NCBI GenBank assembly: GCA_002452745.1
Contig: DKFC01000014.1
Span: forward strand, 1 to 64,000
DNA: 64,000 nt
Source of the DNA: Firmicutes bacterium UBA6806
GTDB taxonomy: Bacteria > Bacillota > Clostridia > Peptostreptococcales > Acidaminobacteraceae
Direction: 5' to 3'
Shown here: piece after piece, positions 24,318 to 33,203 of the stretch
How the letters are laid out: each line of letters starts with the position of its first letter
Numbering within the stretch: position 1 is the first letter of the stretch
The notes under the pieces: model-generated
Database searches by the model: none
Told to the model about the DNA's origin: nothing
Seen by the model: the letters and a program-made list of their open reading frames with translations, nothing else
Translations under genes and position numbers: made by a program

Positions 24318-25244
24318 GTGATTTTCAAAATATTCCCTTGTGGCTGCTAAGTCACCTTCCATCTGGCTCACTAGCTCATCCACAGAATCAAATTTCATCT
24401 CATCACGAAGCCTCTTTATGAAGTGAACTTCTATCACTTCTCCATAGAGAACCTTGTCAAAATCAAAGAGATATGTCTCCATGTTGAGCCCCACTTGTTC
24501 AAAAGTTGGATTATAGCCAACATTGGTGACGCTTTTATACACGTCATTTCTAAAAACAGTCTCTGTAATGTAAACACCAGACTTAATTGTGCTGATATTT
24601 TCCTTTATGCGTAAATTAGCCGTTGGAACGCCAATGGACTTTCCAAGTTTTTTGCCCTCTACTACCGTTCCCTTTACGAAATGATTTCTGCCAAGATAAA
24701 AATTAGCTTCTTCAATTTTTCCGTCGATTAAAAGTTCTCTAATCAGCGTAGAGGACACCCTTACATCATTTTTCATAATAGGTTCGACAATCTCATAAGT
24801 GTAGCCGTAAACAGCTGCATACTCAATCAGCATGGCTACGTTGCCTCTCGCCTTTCTGCCAAACCGATAATCGTGCCCGACGGTCAGGTGTTTCATGTTG
24901 AGCTTGCCAATTAAAACTTCTTTTATAAAGTCTTCTGGTTCAATTTTAATCTGCTCTTCATCAAACTTAATAAGCGCCAAATAATCCAGCCCAAACCTTG
25001 TGAATATCAATGTTTTTTCCTCGACATCCATAATTTTCGGCGGCACATTTCCAGGTGTCAATACCTCTCTCGGATGGTTTGAAAAAGTGTAGACAAACGT
25101 TTTAAGTCCTCTTTGCTCTGCACTTTTTTTCATCTCTCCAAGCACTTCCATATGACCTATATGAAGTCCGTCAAACGTCCCCAAAGCAACAGAAGTATCA
25201 TTTCTCTGTACATCAATTTCCTCAAGTTCAAAGTATATTTTCAT
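24306..25244 (-). CDS. ribF: Bifunctional riboflavin kinase / FAD synthetase
   Basis: Cytoplasmic enzyme of 312 residues that makes FMN and FAD from riboflavin. The N-terminal nucleotidyltransferase domain has the GTFDGLHIGH motif and VSSTLIRELL; the C-terminal flavokinase domain has GKSIGVPTANL and the Asn/Glu-containing METYLFDFD. The start at 25244 has a modest AAAGGTG site in the 17-base gap after truB. The truB-ribF pair is the usual Firmicutes order. Confidence 0.97.
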   Translation of the reverse strand: MKIYFELEEIDVQRNDTSVALGTFDGLHIGHMEVLGEMKKSAEQRGLKTFVYTFSNHPREVLTPGNVPPKIMDVEEKTLIFTRFGLDYLALIKFDEEQIKIEPEDFIKEVLIGKLNMKHLTVGHDYRFGRKARGNVAMLIEYAAVYGYTYEIVEPIMKNDVRVSSTLIRELLIDGKIEEANFYLGRNHFVKGTVVEGKKLGKSIGVPTANLRIKENISTIKSGVYITETVFRNDVYKSVTNVGYNPTFEQVGLNMETYLFDFDKVLYGEVIEVHFIKRLRDEMKFDSVDELVSQMEGDLAATREYFENHLPK

Positions 25245-25261
25245 CTATTTACACCTTTTTT

Positions 25262-26161
25262 CTAAAATCTCTTTTTCATGAACAAACCCTTTTCCGTCTT
25301 TTCTCCAATACCACAAAAGGCCTCTCCCAAATATATTCTATAAAACTTTTGGGCGTTTTTCAAATCATTCTCACTAAAAAAAGATTCAAGGTTGACCTTT
25401 ACACCGTTCTCAATCAATTTGGCATACTTAGTTGTATTCGGAACGGTAACTGCATTCATGAATGAAAGTGACGACTCAATGGTAATGAGATGGGCACTTG
25501 CCGTATCGAGTTCGAGCGATTCAAGTTCAACAGCATCCCTTAAATAAAAGGGGTCAGACATCGTGCGTCTTAGTTCAGTCATATGTGCAAAGCAACCGAG
25601 TTTCACGCCAATATCATGGCAAAGCGTTCTGATATAGGTTCCTTTAGAACAGATAACCTCAAACGATATTGTATGTTGTCTGACAACTATATTGTCAATC
25701 TTATATATTGTTCGTTTTCGAGCTTCCCTTTCCACTATAATTCCCTTGCGAGCTAAATCCACCAATTTTTCACCATTGATTTTTAGTGCACTGTACATAG
25801 GTGGAATTTGAAAAATGTCCCCTTCAAATGATTTAATCACTTCAATAATTTCTGCTTCCGTTACTTCTATCTTCTCTGATTTCTCGGTTACAGTTCCCCA
25901 CCTATCTTGCGTATCGGTGGCTTCACCGAGCTTCATTTCACAGGCATATCCCTTTGAATTCTCAAGGAGAAAATCAACAATCTTAGTCGCCCTTCCAATA
26001 CAAATTGGAAGAACGCCTGTGGCCATTGGGTCTAAAGTGCCTGTATGTCCAATTTTTTTTGTTTTTAACTTTCGCCTCATAATGGCAACAACGTCATGTG
26101 AGGTCATTTCTTTGGGTTTATCAATTACAATAACACCATTTATTTCTTGGTTTTGCTGCAT
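25262..26161 (-). CDS. truB: tRNA pseudouridine(55) synthase
   Basis: Makes pseudouridine 55 in the T loop of tRNAs; 299 residues. The catalytic Asp is D44 in GHTGTLDPMATGVLP; further family blocks are KGYACEMKLGEATDTQD and CSKGTYIRTLCHDIG. Its ATG shares one base with the stop of nrnA (TAATG), so translation is coupled. Confidence 0.97.
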   Translation of the reverse strand: MQQNQEINGVIVIDKPKEMTSHDVVAIMRRKLKTKKIGHTGTLDPMATGVLPICIGRATKIVDFLLENSKGYACEMKLGEATDTQDRWGTVTEKSEKIEVTEAEIIEVIKSFEGDIFQIPPMYSALKINGEKLVDLARKGIIVEREARKRTIYKIDNIVVRQHTISFEVICSKGTYIRTLCHDIGVKLGCFAHMTELRRTMSDPFYLRDAVELESLELDTASAHLITIESSLSFMNAVTVPNTTKYAKLIENGVKVNLESFFSENDLKNAQKFYRIYLGEAFCGIGEKTEKGLFMKKRF

Positions 26162-27135
26162 TATATTGTCTCTCCAATTTTCTTGAGAATTGCCTTTTCA
26201 AGCATATTTATTTCTTGATCTATTCTAAAACCAGCAGCCTTTTTATGGCCGCCGCCTTCAAACGCCAAGGCAACCTGACTCACATCAAACTCATTTTTTG
26301 ATCTCATGGATACTTTGTAATTATCAGATTCCATGTGTTTGATAAAGACAACAACTTCAACGCCCTTTATGTCCCTGACATACTCCACAACACCATCAGT
26401 ATCATATTCTTCCAGTCTCAAGGTCTCTTTGAGAGTGCGCTCAAGTTTAACCACAGCACACTTTCCATCATAGTGTAGTGCTAAAGTATCAAAAATTTTA
26501 TTTAGGAGCAAGAGTTTTTCAAAGGATTTATTTTGAAAAATTTCTACATTTAACCGATTGAAATCAAAGCCCTTCCCCATCAATTCACCGCAGACTTTAA
26601 AGGTATACTCTCTCGTGTTTGAATATCTAAAATTCCCCGTATCTGTTACAATGGCTGCATAAAGTCCCTGAGCACATGCCGCCCCTATCTGAACTTCCAA
26701 CATCTTTGAAATTTTGAAGACGAGTTCTCCAGTTGAAGACGCTTCCGCCTCAACAATATTCAAGTCCCCATAGTTCTGATTTGTAATGTGATGGTCTATG
26801 TTGATAACAGGAACAGCCTCTGTCATTAAAAATGTCCTGTCTTCAATTAGTTTTAGCTCCCCTGTATCTACAGCAATAATCAATTGATAGTCAAGTGAAG
26901 CAGCTTCATGAGACGATATAGTCTCGTACTCTCCCTCAAAGAGAAACAATAAATTTGAAGGTATATCATCGTTAATGACAATATACCCGTTTTTATTGTA
27001 AGACTTTATTAAATTTTGAATCCCAATGGCAGACCCCAGTGTGTCGCCATCGGGCAAATTGTGAGGGAAAATTAAGACATTGTTAATCTCTCTATTTTCT
27101 AGATAGCCTTTCAGCTTTTCGATTAATTGAGTCAT
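26161..27135 (-). CDS. nrnA: Bifunctional oligoribonuclease / pAp phosphatase
   Basis: DHH-family phosphoesterase of 324 residues that degrades nanoRNAs and dephosphorylates 3'-phosphoadenosine 5'-phosphate. Metal-binding motifs are HNLPDGDTLGS, VDTGE and the DHH triad in INIDHHITNQNYGD; the DHHA1 domain ends with GGGHKKAAGF. It lies between rbfA and truB as in other Firmicutes. Confidence 0.95.
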   Translation of the reverse strand: MTQLIEKLKGYLENREINNVLIFPHNLPDGDTLGSAIGIQNLIKSYNKNGYIVINDDIPSNLLFLFEGEYETISSHEAASLDYQLIIAVDTGELKLIEDRTFLMTEAVPVINIDHHITNQNYGDLNIVEAEASSTGELVFKISKMLEVQIGAACAQGLYAAIVTDTGNFRYSNTREYTFKVCGELMGKGFDFNRLNVEIFQNKSFEKLLLLNKIFDTLALHYDGKCAVVKLERTLKETLRLEEYDTDGVVEYVRDIKGVEVVVFIKHMESDNYKVSMRSKNEFDVSQVALAFEGGGHKKAAGFRIDQEINMLEKAILKKIGETI

Positions 27136-27161
27136 TGTCCAATCCCCATTCTCTCTTATTC

Positions 27162-27569
27162 TTATTCTTCATCGTCCTCTAAATCTTCAACATCTGATTC
27201 CTCAGTTTGTGATTCCTCATCGTGCTTAATATTTAAAGTACCAATAATATCATTGATGTGCATACCGTGTTCAATTGAATTATCTTGTTTGAAAATTGGC
27301 TCAGGTGTATATCTCAATTTAAGCACCTTTCCAATTTCCTTTCGAATAAATCCCTTAGCACTATTCAACCCGTCGATGGTCTGTTGTGTGTTGTGATTAG
27401 GATCAAAGACACTGATATAGATTGTAACATATCTAAGATCGTTGGTAACATCAACATGAGTTACCGATGCCAGCTTTGATACTCTGGGATCTTTAATCTC
27501 AAAGAGTATGATTTTGCTGACGATTTTCTTGACTTCTTCATTTATACGTTTATTTCTTGCACTTGACAT
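27162..27569 (-). CDS. rbfA: Ribosome-binding factor A
   Basis: KH-like 30S maturation factor of 135 residues. The family N-terminus (RNKRINEEVKKIVSKII) and the segment KDPRVSKLASVTHVDVTNDL are clear. The C-terminus carries a strongly acidic tail (EESQTEESDVEDLEDDEE). ATG 27569 follows AGAGGGTG; the open frame continues 39 codons upstream into the intergenic region without a plausible site. Confidence 0.96.
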   Translation of the reverse strand: MSSARNKRINEEVKKIVSKIILFEIKDPRVSKLASVTHVDVTNDLRYVTIYISVFDPNHNTQQTIDGLNSAKGFIRKEIGKVLKLRYTPEPIFKQDNSIEHGMHINDIIGTLNIKHDEESQTEESDVEDLEDDEE

Positions 27570-27715
27570 ATAAACACCCTCTTTCTCTTTTGTGTTTATA
27601 GAATCGACCTTTAAATGATCCAATTCAGTTGTGATTGCTCGGCAGAAATCACTGATTTGATCTCCGCCAAGCCATTTGATTAACATACATCATTTTAAAT
27701 ACTCGAATCCAAGTA

Positions 27716-30700
27716 CTAGATGTCTCTTTTGACTTCTTCCATGATGAATGCTTCAATTTCATCATTTTCCTTTAAGTCATTGTAGTTTTCAAGGCCGATA
27801 CCACATTCATATCCTTGAGCAACTTCTTTTGCATCATCCTTAAATCGTTTCAACGATGAAATCTTACCTTCATATATGACTATGCCCTCTCTGACGAGTC
27901 TAACCTGAGCATTTCTTGTAACTTTACCATTTGTAACGTATCCACCTGCAATCGTTCCTACATTTGGAACTTTAAAGGTTGCACGTACTTGAATTTTTCC
28001 AAGGACGACTTCTTTGTATGTTGGTGAAAGCATGCCTCTCATTGCCGTTTCAACATCGTTGATTGCATCATAGATGATTCTATAAGTTCTGATATCAACG
28101 CCTTCTTGTTCCGCCAGTGACGATACATTGGACGATGGACGAACATTGAATCCTATTATAATTGCATTTGATGCAGATGCCAAGATAATATCAGACTCGG
28201 AAATAGCCCCTACGTTTGCATGTACTATATTTACCCTGACTTCTTCATTTGTAATCTTAAGAAGTGATTGTTTTATGGCTTCGACAGATCCATGAACATC
28301 GGCTTTAACAATAATGTTAAGATCTTTGATTTCACCTTGTTGAATCTTGTTAAATAATTCTTCCAGTGTGACACCGCTGTTTTTATTGAGTGATCTCTCT
28401 CTGATTTGAATTGCATTTTTGTCCGCAAACATCTTAGCTGTTTTTTCATCCGGCGTAACAAAGATTTGATCCCCAGCTTGAGGAATGTCAGACAATCCAT
28501 CAATTTCAACAGAGGTTGATGGGCCAATCTTCTTAACTTTTTTGCCCTTGTCATTATACATTGCTTTAATTCTACCAGCAGAAGCACCCGCAACAATTGG
28601 ATCGCCCACATTCATTTCGCCTTTTTCAAGGATAATTGTTGTAACCGTTCCACGGCCTTTAACCACTTTCGCTTCTATAACGGTTCCGACACCAAGTCTA
28701 TTTGGATTTGCCTTAAGTTCCAACACTTCTGCAACCAACAGCACCATTTCAAGCAATTTATCAAGGCCCTCTCCTGTTTTAGCCGAAACTGGAACCGCGA
28801 TAACATCACCGCCCCACTCTTCAATCAAGATGCCTCTCTCAGAGAGTTCTTGCTTGACTCTATCAGGGTTTGCATTCGGCTTGTCAATTTTATTGATTGC
28901 AACAATAATTGGAACGTTAGCCGCTTTACTATGGTCAATCGCTTCTATTGTCTGAGGCATAACGCCGTCATCAGCTGCAACAACAAGTATTGCAATATCT
29001 GTTACTTTAGCGCCCCTCGCACGAAGTGAAGTAAATGCCTCATGGCCTGGAGTATCCAAGAAGACGATTTTTTCGCCTTGATGAACAACCTCAGACGCCC
29101 CTATATGTTGAGTGATACCACCAGCTTCACCATCTGCGACTCCAGTGTTTCTAATTGCGTCTAGTAAAGATGTCTTACCGTGGTCAACGTGACCCATAAC
29201 AGTAACAACTGGCGCTCTCTTCACAAGATCTGCCGGATCATCTTCTGCATCCAGTTCAAACAGTTCAACTAAATCCTCTTCTTCTTCTACATACTCTTCA
29301 AGTGCAATATCATATTCCACTGCTAAGAGTTCTGCTGTATCGAAATCGAGTTCTTGGTTGATGGTTGCCATGATTCCAAGTCCCATGAGTTTCATAATCA
29401 CTTCATTTGGATTTTTATTAATTTTTTCTGAAAGATCTTTAACTGTAATTGGTGCTGTGATTTGCAACACTTCTTTTGTCAATGTCTCTTCTAGTTTTTC
29501 AAGTTTTTCTTTTTCAAATTGTTGCTTGTACTTTGTTTTCTTTTGTTTGGTTTTCTTTCCAAAGTTGAAGTCTCTTCTGTTGTCAGTTTCTTTAACTGTG
29601 ATTTCTTCCTTAAGCAGTTTCTTTGCTTTTTTTGATTTAAGTTCCAACTTATCTTTGTCAAAAGTCACAACGATTTTATCTTTTTTAGGCTTCTTCTTTT
29701 TAGGTGTCTTTTCCTGAATTTCTGAAGCTAGTGTCTTAATAGATGAATCGAGTTTCTTGTTTGACAATTTACCGCGATCATTTGAAGAATAGTCTTTATC
29801 CTTGTTTTGATAGCGGTCTCTATTTTGATAATTGCCCTGTGGCCTTGCCCCCGAATTACCATCTCTCGAACCATTATTGTCTCTTGGTCTGTAATTTGAA
29901 TTTCTGTTGTCAGAGTTTCTGTTATCGTAGCTTCTGTTTCTGTTGTCGCCACCTTCTCTGTTGTTGTTATAGCTTCTACTTCTGTTGTCGCCGCCTTCTC
30001 TGTTGTTGTTATAGCTTCTGTTTCTATTGTCGCTACTTTGTCCATCGCCTGAACGATTTCTGTCATAACTTCTATTGTCATTGTTTCTGTTATTATTGTA
30101 GGTTCTACCTTCGCCGCTTCTGTTATCAGAGTTTCTATTATCGTAGCTTCTGTTTCTGTTGTCGCCACCTTCTCTGTTATTATTATAGCTTCTGTTTCTA
30201 TTATCGCTACTTTGTCCGTCACCTGAACGATTTCTGTCATAACTTCTATTGTCATTGTTTCGGTTGTTATTGTAGGTTCTGCCTTCGCTATTTCTATTAT
30301 CATTATTTCTGTTGTCGTAATTTCTGTTTCTATTGTCGCCACTTCTGCCTTCGTTATTGCGATCGTTGTTTCTGTAGTTGTTGCGATTATCACTATTTCT
30401 GTTATCAGAGTTTCGGTTATCGTAGCTTCTGCCTTCATTATTTCTAGTGTTATCGCTATTTCTGCTTTCACCACTTCTGTTATCATTGTTTCTATAATTA
30501 TTGCTTCTATTGCTACTGTTATTATTATTATTGTTGTTGTTATATGAGCGACTCTTTGAGTCTGTGCTGTAACTTCTCGTATGTTTGCGTTCTTCTTCTT
30601 TCACTTCTTTAGTCCGATCGTAAATTATTTTATTGTGAGATTGTTTATCAGATGCATTTCTTGAGTGAGAATCAGAAGACTGCTTAGGCGCTGAAAAGTT

Positions 30701-30844
30701 CTTTCTCAGCTTAGCCACTTCATTATCTTCAAGTGTGCTCATATGGGATTTTACCTCAACACCCATTTTTTGAGCCGCGTCCTGCACCTCTTTATTTGAC
30801 TTGTTTAATTCCTTTGCTAATTCGTATATTCGGATTTTTGTCAT
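27716..30844 (-). CDS. infB: Translation initiation factor IF-2 with a long disordered insertion
   Basis: GTPase of 1042 residues that places initiator tRNA on the 30S subunit; typical Firmicutes IF2 is about 700. The extra length is a low-complexity region at about residues 100-358, almost only Asn, Arg, Asp, Ser, Tyr and Gly, partly built from tandem repeats. Outside it the protein looks normal: N-terminal IF2_N (residues 1-52), a second IF2_N near 465, the G domain with GHVDHGKTS near 545, DTPGHEAF and NKIDK, then domains II, III and the fMet-tRNA-binding C domain. ATG 30844 overlaps the ylxQ stop (ATGA). No frameshift is visible in the repeat. Confidence 0.97.
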   Translation of the reverse strand: MTKIRIYELAKELNKSNKEVQDAAQKMGVEVKSHMSTLEDNEVAKLRKNFSAPKQSSDSHSRNASDKQSHNKIIYDRTKEVKEEERKHTRSYSTDSKSRSYNNNNNNNNSSNRSNNYRNNDNRSGESRNSDNTRNNEGRSYDNRNSDNRNSDNRNNYRNNDRNNEGRSGDNRNRNYDNRNNDNRNSEGRTYNNNRNNDNRSYDRNRSGDGQSSDNRNRSYNNNREGGDNRNRSYDNRNSDNRSGEGRTYNNNRNNDNRSYDRNRSGDGQSSDNRNRSYNNNREGGDNRSRSYNNNREGGDNRNRSYDNRNSDNRNSNYRPRDNNGSRDGNSGARPQGNYQNRDRYQNKDKDYSSNDRGKLSNKKLDSSIKTLASEIQEKTPKKKKPKKDKIVVTFDKDKLELKSKKAKKLLKEEITVKETDNRRDFNFGKKTKQKKTKYKQQFEKEKLEKLEETLTKEVLQITAPITVKDLSEKINKNPNEVIMKLMGLGIMATINQELDFDTAELLAVEYDIALEEYVEEEEDLVELFELDAEDDPADLVKRAPVVTVMGHVDHGKTSLLDAIRNTGVADGEAGGITQHIGASEVVHQGEKIVFLDTPGHEAFTSLRARGAKVTDIAILVVAADDGVMPQTIEAIDHSKAANVPIIVAINKIDKPNANPDRVKQELSERGILIEEWGGDVIAVPVSAKTGEGLDKLLEMVLLVAEVLELKANPNRLGVGTVIEAKVVKGRGTVTTIILEKGEMNVGDPIVAGASAGRIKAMYNDKGKKVKKIGPSTSVEIDGLSDIPQAGDQIFVTPDEKTAKMFADKNAIQIRERSLNKNSGVTLEELFNKIQQGEIKDLNIIVKADVHGSVEAIKQSLLKITNEEVRVNIVHANVGAISESDIILASASNAIIIGFNVRPSSNVSSLAEQEGVDIRTYRIIYDAINDVETAMRGMLSPTYKEVVLGKIQVRATFKVPNVGTIAGGYVTNGKVTRNAQVRLVREGIVIYEGKISSLKRFKDDAKEVAQGYECGIGLENYNDLKENDEIEAFIMEEVKRDI
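29903..30289. repeat. Tandem repeats inside infB
   Basis: A unit of about 58 codons (starting EGRTYNNNRNNDNRSYDRNR) occurs twice, residues about 186-243 and 244-314 of IF2; the second copy holds an extra internal duplication of SYNNNREGGDNR. DNA of the copies is nearly identical, which suggests recent expansion. Shorter NRNSDNR-type units flank it on the N-terminal side. Confidence 0.85.
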
Positions 30845-31161
30845 AGGTTCACCTCCGGGGTTAGAGCTTCAATTTTTTCAATTAGAGCTCTGGAAAATTT
30901 TTTGTTTGAAATTCCGAACAAACCGTAGTTATCTTTTCCAATAGATTTGGAAAGTACATCCTTCGTAAAAAGGATTTTATAAGAAACGTCTTCAGACTCG
31001 CACAATTGGACAATCTTCCTTTTGGTAGAGTCGTTCAAATCGGTTGCAATAATCATCAGCGAGATTTTTTTTCGCTTTATGCCCTCGACGCAGAGTGTCT
31101 CTCCCAAAATCAGATTTCCCGATTTTCTGGCAAATCCAATAAGCGTTAAAACGTTATTCAT
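30841..31161 (-). CDS. ylxQ: L7Ae/eL8-family RNA-binding protein YlxQ
   Basis: Small kink-turn-binding protein of about 106 residues, between rnpM and infB as in most Firmicutes. GFARKSGNLILGE and the long alpha/beta fold of the L7Ae family are visible; its role is not settled, though ribosome association is known for homologues. The start at 31161 gives the usual MNNVLTLIGFARKSGN; an ATG two codons upstream is equally possible. Its stop overlaps the infB start by ATGA. Confidence 0.9.
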   Translation of the reverse strand: MNNVLTLIGFARKSGNLILGETLCVEGIKRKKISLMIIATDLNDSTKRKIVQLCESEDVSYKILFTKDVLSKSIGKDNYGLFGISNKKFSRALIEKIEALTPEVNL

Positions 31162-31417
31162 GGTCATCTAACCTTTCCTTCAATGCATCGAAAACAGCAT
31201 TTTCAATTTGAGTTTCAAACGCTCGGTTAAATGCATTCTTCTTTATAGCAAGATCAAAGCATTTTTTGTCTGGGCAGATATAAGCACCTCGCCCATTTGC
31301 CTTTCCTGTAAAATCGACAAATACTTCATCTTCCTTATTCTTCACGACCCTAATCAGTTCCTTTTTAGGCCTTTGCAAGCCACAACCGATGCATTTTCTC
31401 ATGGGTATTTTTTTCAT
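31154..31417 (-). CDS. rnpM: RNase P modulator RnpM (YlxR)
   Basis: Small basic protein of 87 residues. YlxR binds RNase P RNA and dampens its activity in Bacillus. The family signature is clear: PMRKCIGCGLQRPKKELIRVV and GRGAYICPDKKCFDLA, with four cysteines arranged as two pairs. The ATG at 31417 shares one base with the nusA stop (TGATG) and the 3' end overlaps ylxQ, so the three genes are coupled. Confidence 0.93.
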   Translation of the reverse strand: MKKIPMRKCIGCGLQRPKKELIRVVKNKEDEVFVDFTGKANGRGAYICPDKKCFDLAIKKNAFNRAFETQIENAVFDALKERLDDHE

Positions 31418-32514
31418 CAGTATTCCTCATCTCCGTATACTTCTTCATATTCGCCAATTTCGTGCAAATAGGTTTTATACTGAGTTTCACTTTTGATGTC
31501 AATCTTCCATCCTGTGAGTTTTGCCGCAAGTCTTGCATTTTGTCCCTCTTTGCCAATGGCAAGCGACAACTGATAATCTGGCACTACCACAAGCGCAGAG
31601 TTGTCTTCTTCATCGACTTCAACACGCATGACTTTAGATGGGCTAAGCGCATTGGAAATGAGTATAGCAGGGTTCTCATGCCATTCGATAATGTCAATTT
31701 TTTCACCTTGCAGTTCATCCACAATGTTTTGGACACGATGGCCCTTTTGACCAACACATGCGCCAACTGGATCTAAATCTGGATTTGAAGCAAACACCGC
31801 GATTTTTGTTCTAGACCCCGGTTCTCTGGAAATACCTTTGATTTCCACATCACCATCGAATATTTCAGGAACTTCAAGTTCAAACAATCTTTTGACAAGT
31901 CCCGGATGTGTTCTCGACACATATATTTGAGGCCCTTTAGTGGCATTTTTCACTTCAGTGATATAGGTTTTAATACGTTCTCCCTGAATATATTCTTCTG
32001 ATGGAATTTGCTCATTTGGTGCGAGCATCGCCTCAGTTCTACCTAAGTTAATATAGATGGTTCCCTTTGCAATACGATGTATTACGCCATTTACAATTTC
32101 GCTTTCTCTACTTGAAAACTCATCATAAATAACACTTCTTTCCGCTTCCCTAATTTTTTGAACCACCACTTGTTTTGCTGATTGTGCGGCAATTCTTCCA
32201 AAATCACGAGGCGTTACTTTCTCTTTTACGATATCGCCGCTCTCGAAATCCTTGTCGATTTTCTTAGCATCTTCAACTGATATTTGAGTGATGTCATCAA
32301 AGACCTCATCTGCAACGATTCTCACAGAGTAGACATTGATTTCACCGGTTTCACGATTGAGCTCAACTTCGACATTATGCGTTGCACCAAAATTGTTTTT
32401 ATATGCCTTAATCATGGCATCTTCAATGACATCAAATAACATTTCCATTGACAGGCCTTTTTCTTTAACCAATTGCTCAAGTGCAACAAGAAGTTCTGTT
32501 TTCGAGTCTTTCAC
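31417..32514 (-). CDS. nusA: Transcription termination/antitermination factor NusA
   Basis: RNA polymerase-associated factor of 365 residues. N-terminal polymerase-binding domain, S1 domain (about 130-200, GVIHRIAKGTIYINLG) and two KH domains (DPVGACVGQKGHRVQNIV and LAIGKEGQNARLAAKLTGWKIDI) are present; the acidic repeats of the enterobacterial protein are absent, as usual in Firmicutes. A GTG at 32514, nine bases after AGGAGG, is preferred to a TTG at 32535 that would overlap that site. Confidence 0.97.
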   Translation of the reverse strand: MKDSKTELLVALEQLVKEKGLSMEMLFDVIEDAMIKAYKNNFGATHNVEVELNRETGEINVYSVRIVADEVFDDITQISVEDAKKIDKDFESGDIVKEKVTPRDFGRIAAQSAKQVVVQKIREAERSVIYDEFSSRESEIVNGVIHRIAKGTIYINLGRTEAMLAPNEQIPSEEYIQGERIKTYITEVKNATKGPQIYVSRTHPGLVKRLFELEVPEIFDGDVEIKGISREPGSRTKIAVFASNPDLDPVGACVGQKGHRVQNIVDELQGEKIDIIEWHENPAILISNALSPSKVMRVEVDEEDNSALVVVPDYQLSLAIGKEGQNARLAAKLTGWKIDIKSETQYKTYLHEIGEYEEVYGDEEY

Positions 32515-32527
32515 GTCCTTATCCCTC

Positions 32528-32995
32528 CTACTCAAATTCTACAACGAGCTTTGCTAGGGAAACCTTACTTCTTGGAATCTCCACTTGGCCCATTGATTCA
32601 TTTTTTACAATAATATTTTCATCTAGAAGTCCAACCAACTCACCATTGATTACTTTTTGCCCTTCGAAAGGCTGATAGAGTTTCAGCTGAACTTCTCTGC
32701 CTTTAAATCGCTCAAAATCATGATCTTTTTTAAGTGTTCTTTCCACACCTGGTGAAGTGACTTCTAAAAAATACTGCTCTTCAATTGGGTCTAACTTATC
32801 GAGTTTTGCATTGAGATGCTGACTCACAAGTTGACAATCATCAAGCGATACGCCATCCTCTTTGTCGATTGTAACCCTTAAATATCTGTAAGGTCCTTCT
32901 TTGACAAATTCAACATCTACCAATTCCATGGCATTGGCCTTTGCAAACGGAGACACGATCTCCTCAACAATATCTACAACTCTTTTCTTCTTCAT
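32528..32995 (-). CDS. rimP: Ribosome maturation factor RimP
   Basis: 30S assembly factor of 155 residues, head gene of the rimP-nusA-rnpM-ylxQ-infB-rbfA unit. Typical blocks: LRVTIDKEDGVSLDDCQLVS and YFLEVTSPGVERTLKKDHDFERFKGR. ATG 32995 follows AGGTGG. The 184 bases upstream hold the polC terminator and a TATAAA near the expected promoter position, but no convincing -35. Confidence 0.95.
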   Translation of the reverse strand: MKKKRVVDIVEEIVSPFAKANAMELVDVEFVKEGPYRYLRVTIDKEDGVSLDDCQLVSQHLNAKLDKLDPIEEQYFLEVTSPGVERTLKKDHDFERFKGREVQLKLYQPFEGQKVINGELVGLLDENIIVKNESMGQVEIPRSKVSLAKLVVEFE

Positions 32996-33129
32996 AATCC
33001 ACCTGCTTTCACTACACATCCTATATCATATTCGACTCCAGAGTCATCTCCAGACAGTCGATTCATCTTAAATTTATACGTACTTTCTCAATAGTTTTTT
33101 GACACTAAAAATGCCATTAATAATATACA

Positions 33130-33156
33130 ATAACAAAGAGTGGGAAACCCCACTCC
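33130..33156 (-). terminator. Intrinsic terminator after polC
   Basis: Stem GAGTGGG with CCCACTC (arms 33148-33154 and 33137-33143) and a GTTT loop, followed on the minus strand by TTTGTTATTG, 48 bases after the polC stop. Confidence 0.75.
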
Positions 33157-33203
33157 TTATGACCATAACTATTAACATACTCATTATAACATATTCAGAA
33201 AAC

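Noticed and set aside
29743..30447. Plus-strand open frame of 234 codons rich in Cys, Phe and Tyr opposite the infB repeat, and a Thr/Ile/Glu-rich minus-strand frame.
   Set aside because: Both are shadows of the biased AAY/GAY/CGN codons of the repeat; they lack ribosome binding sites and infB itself is clearly the coding frame.
33033..33060. Hairpin CGACT/AGTCG with TCCAGA repeats in the rimP leader.
   Set aside because: Only five pairs, with no T-run and no known family.
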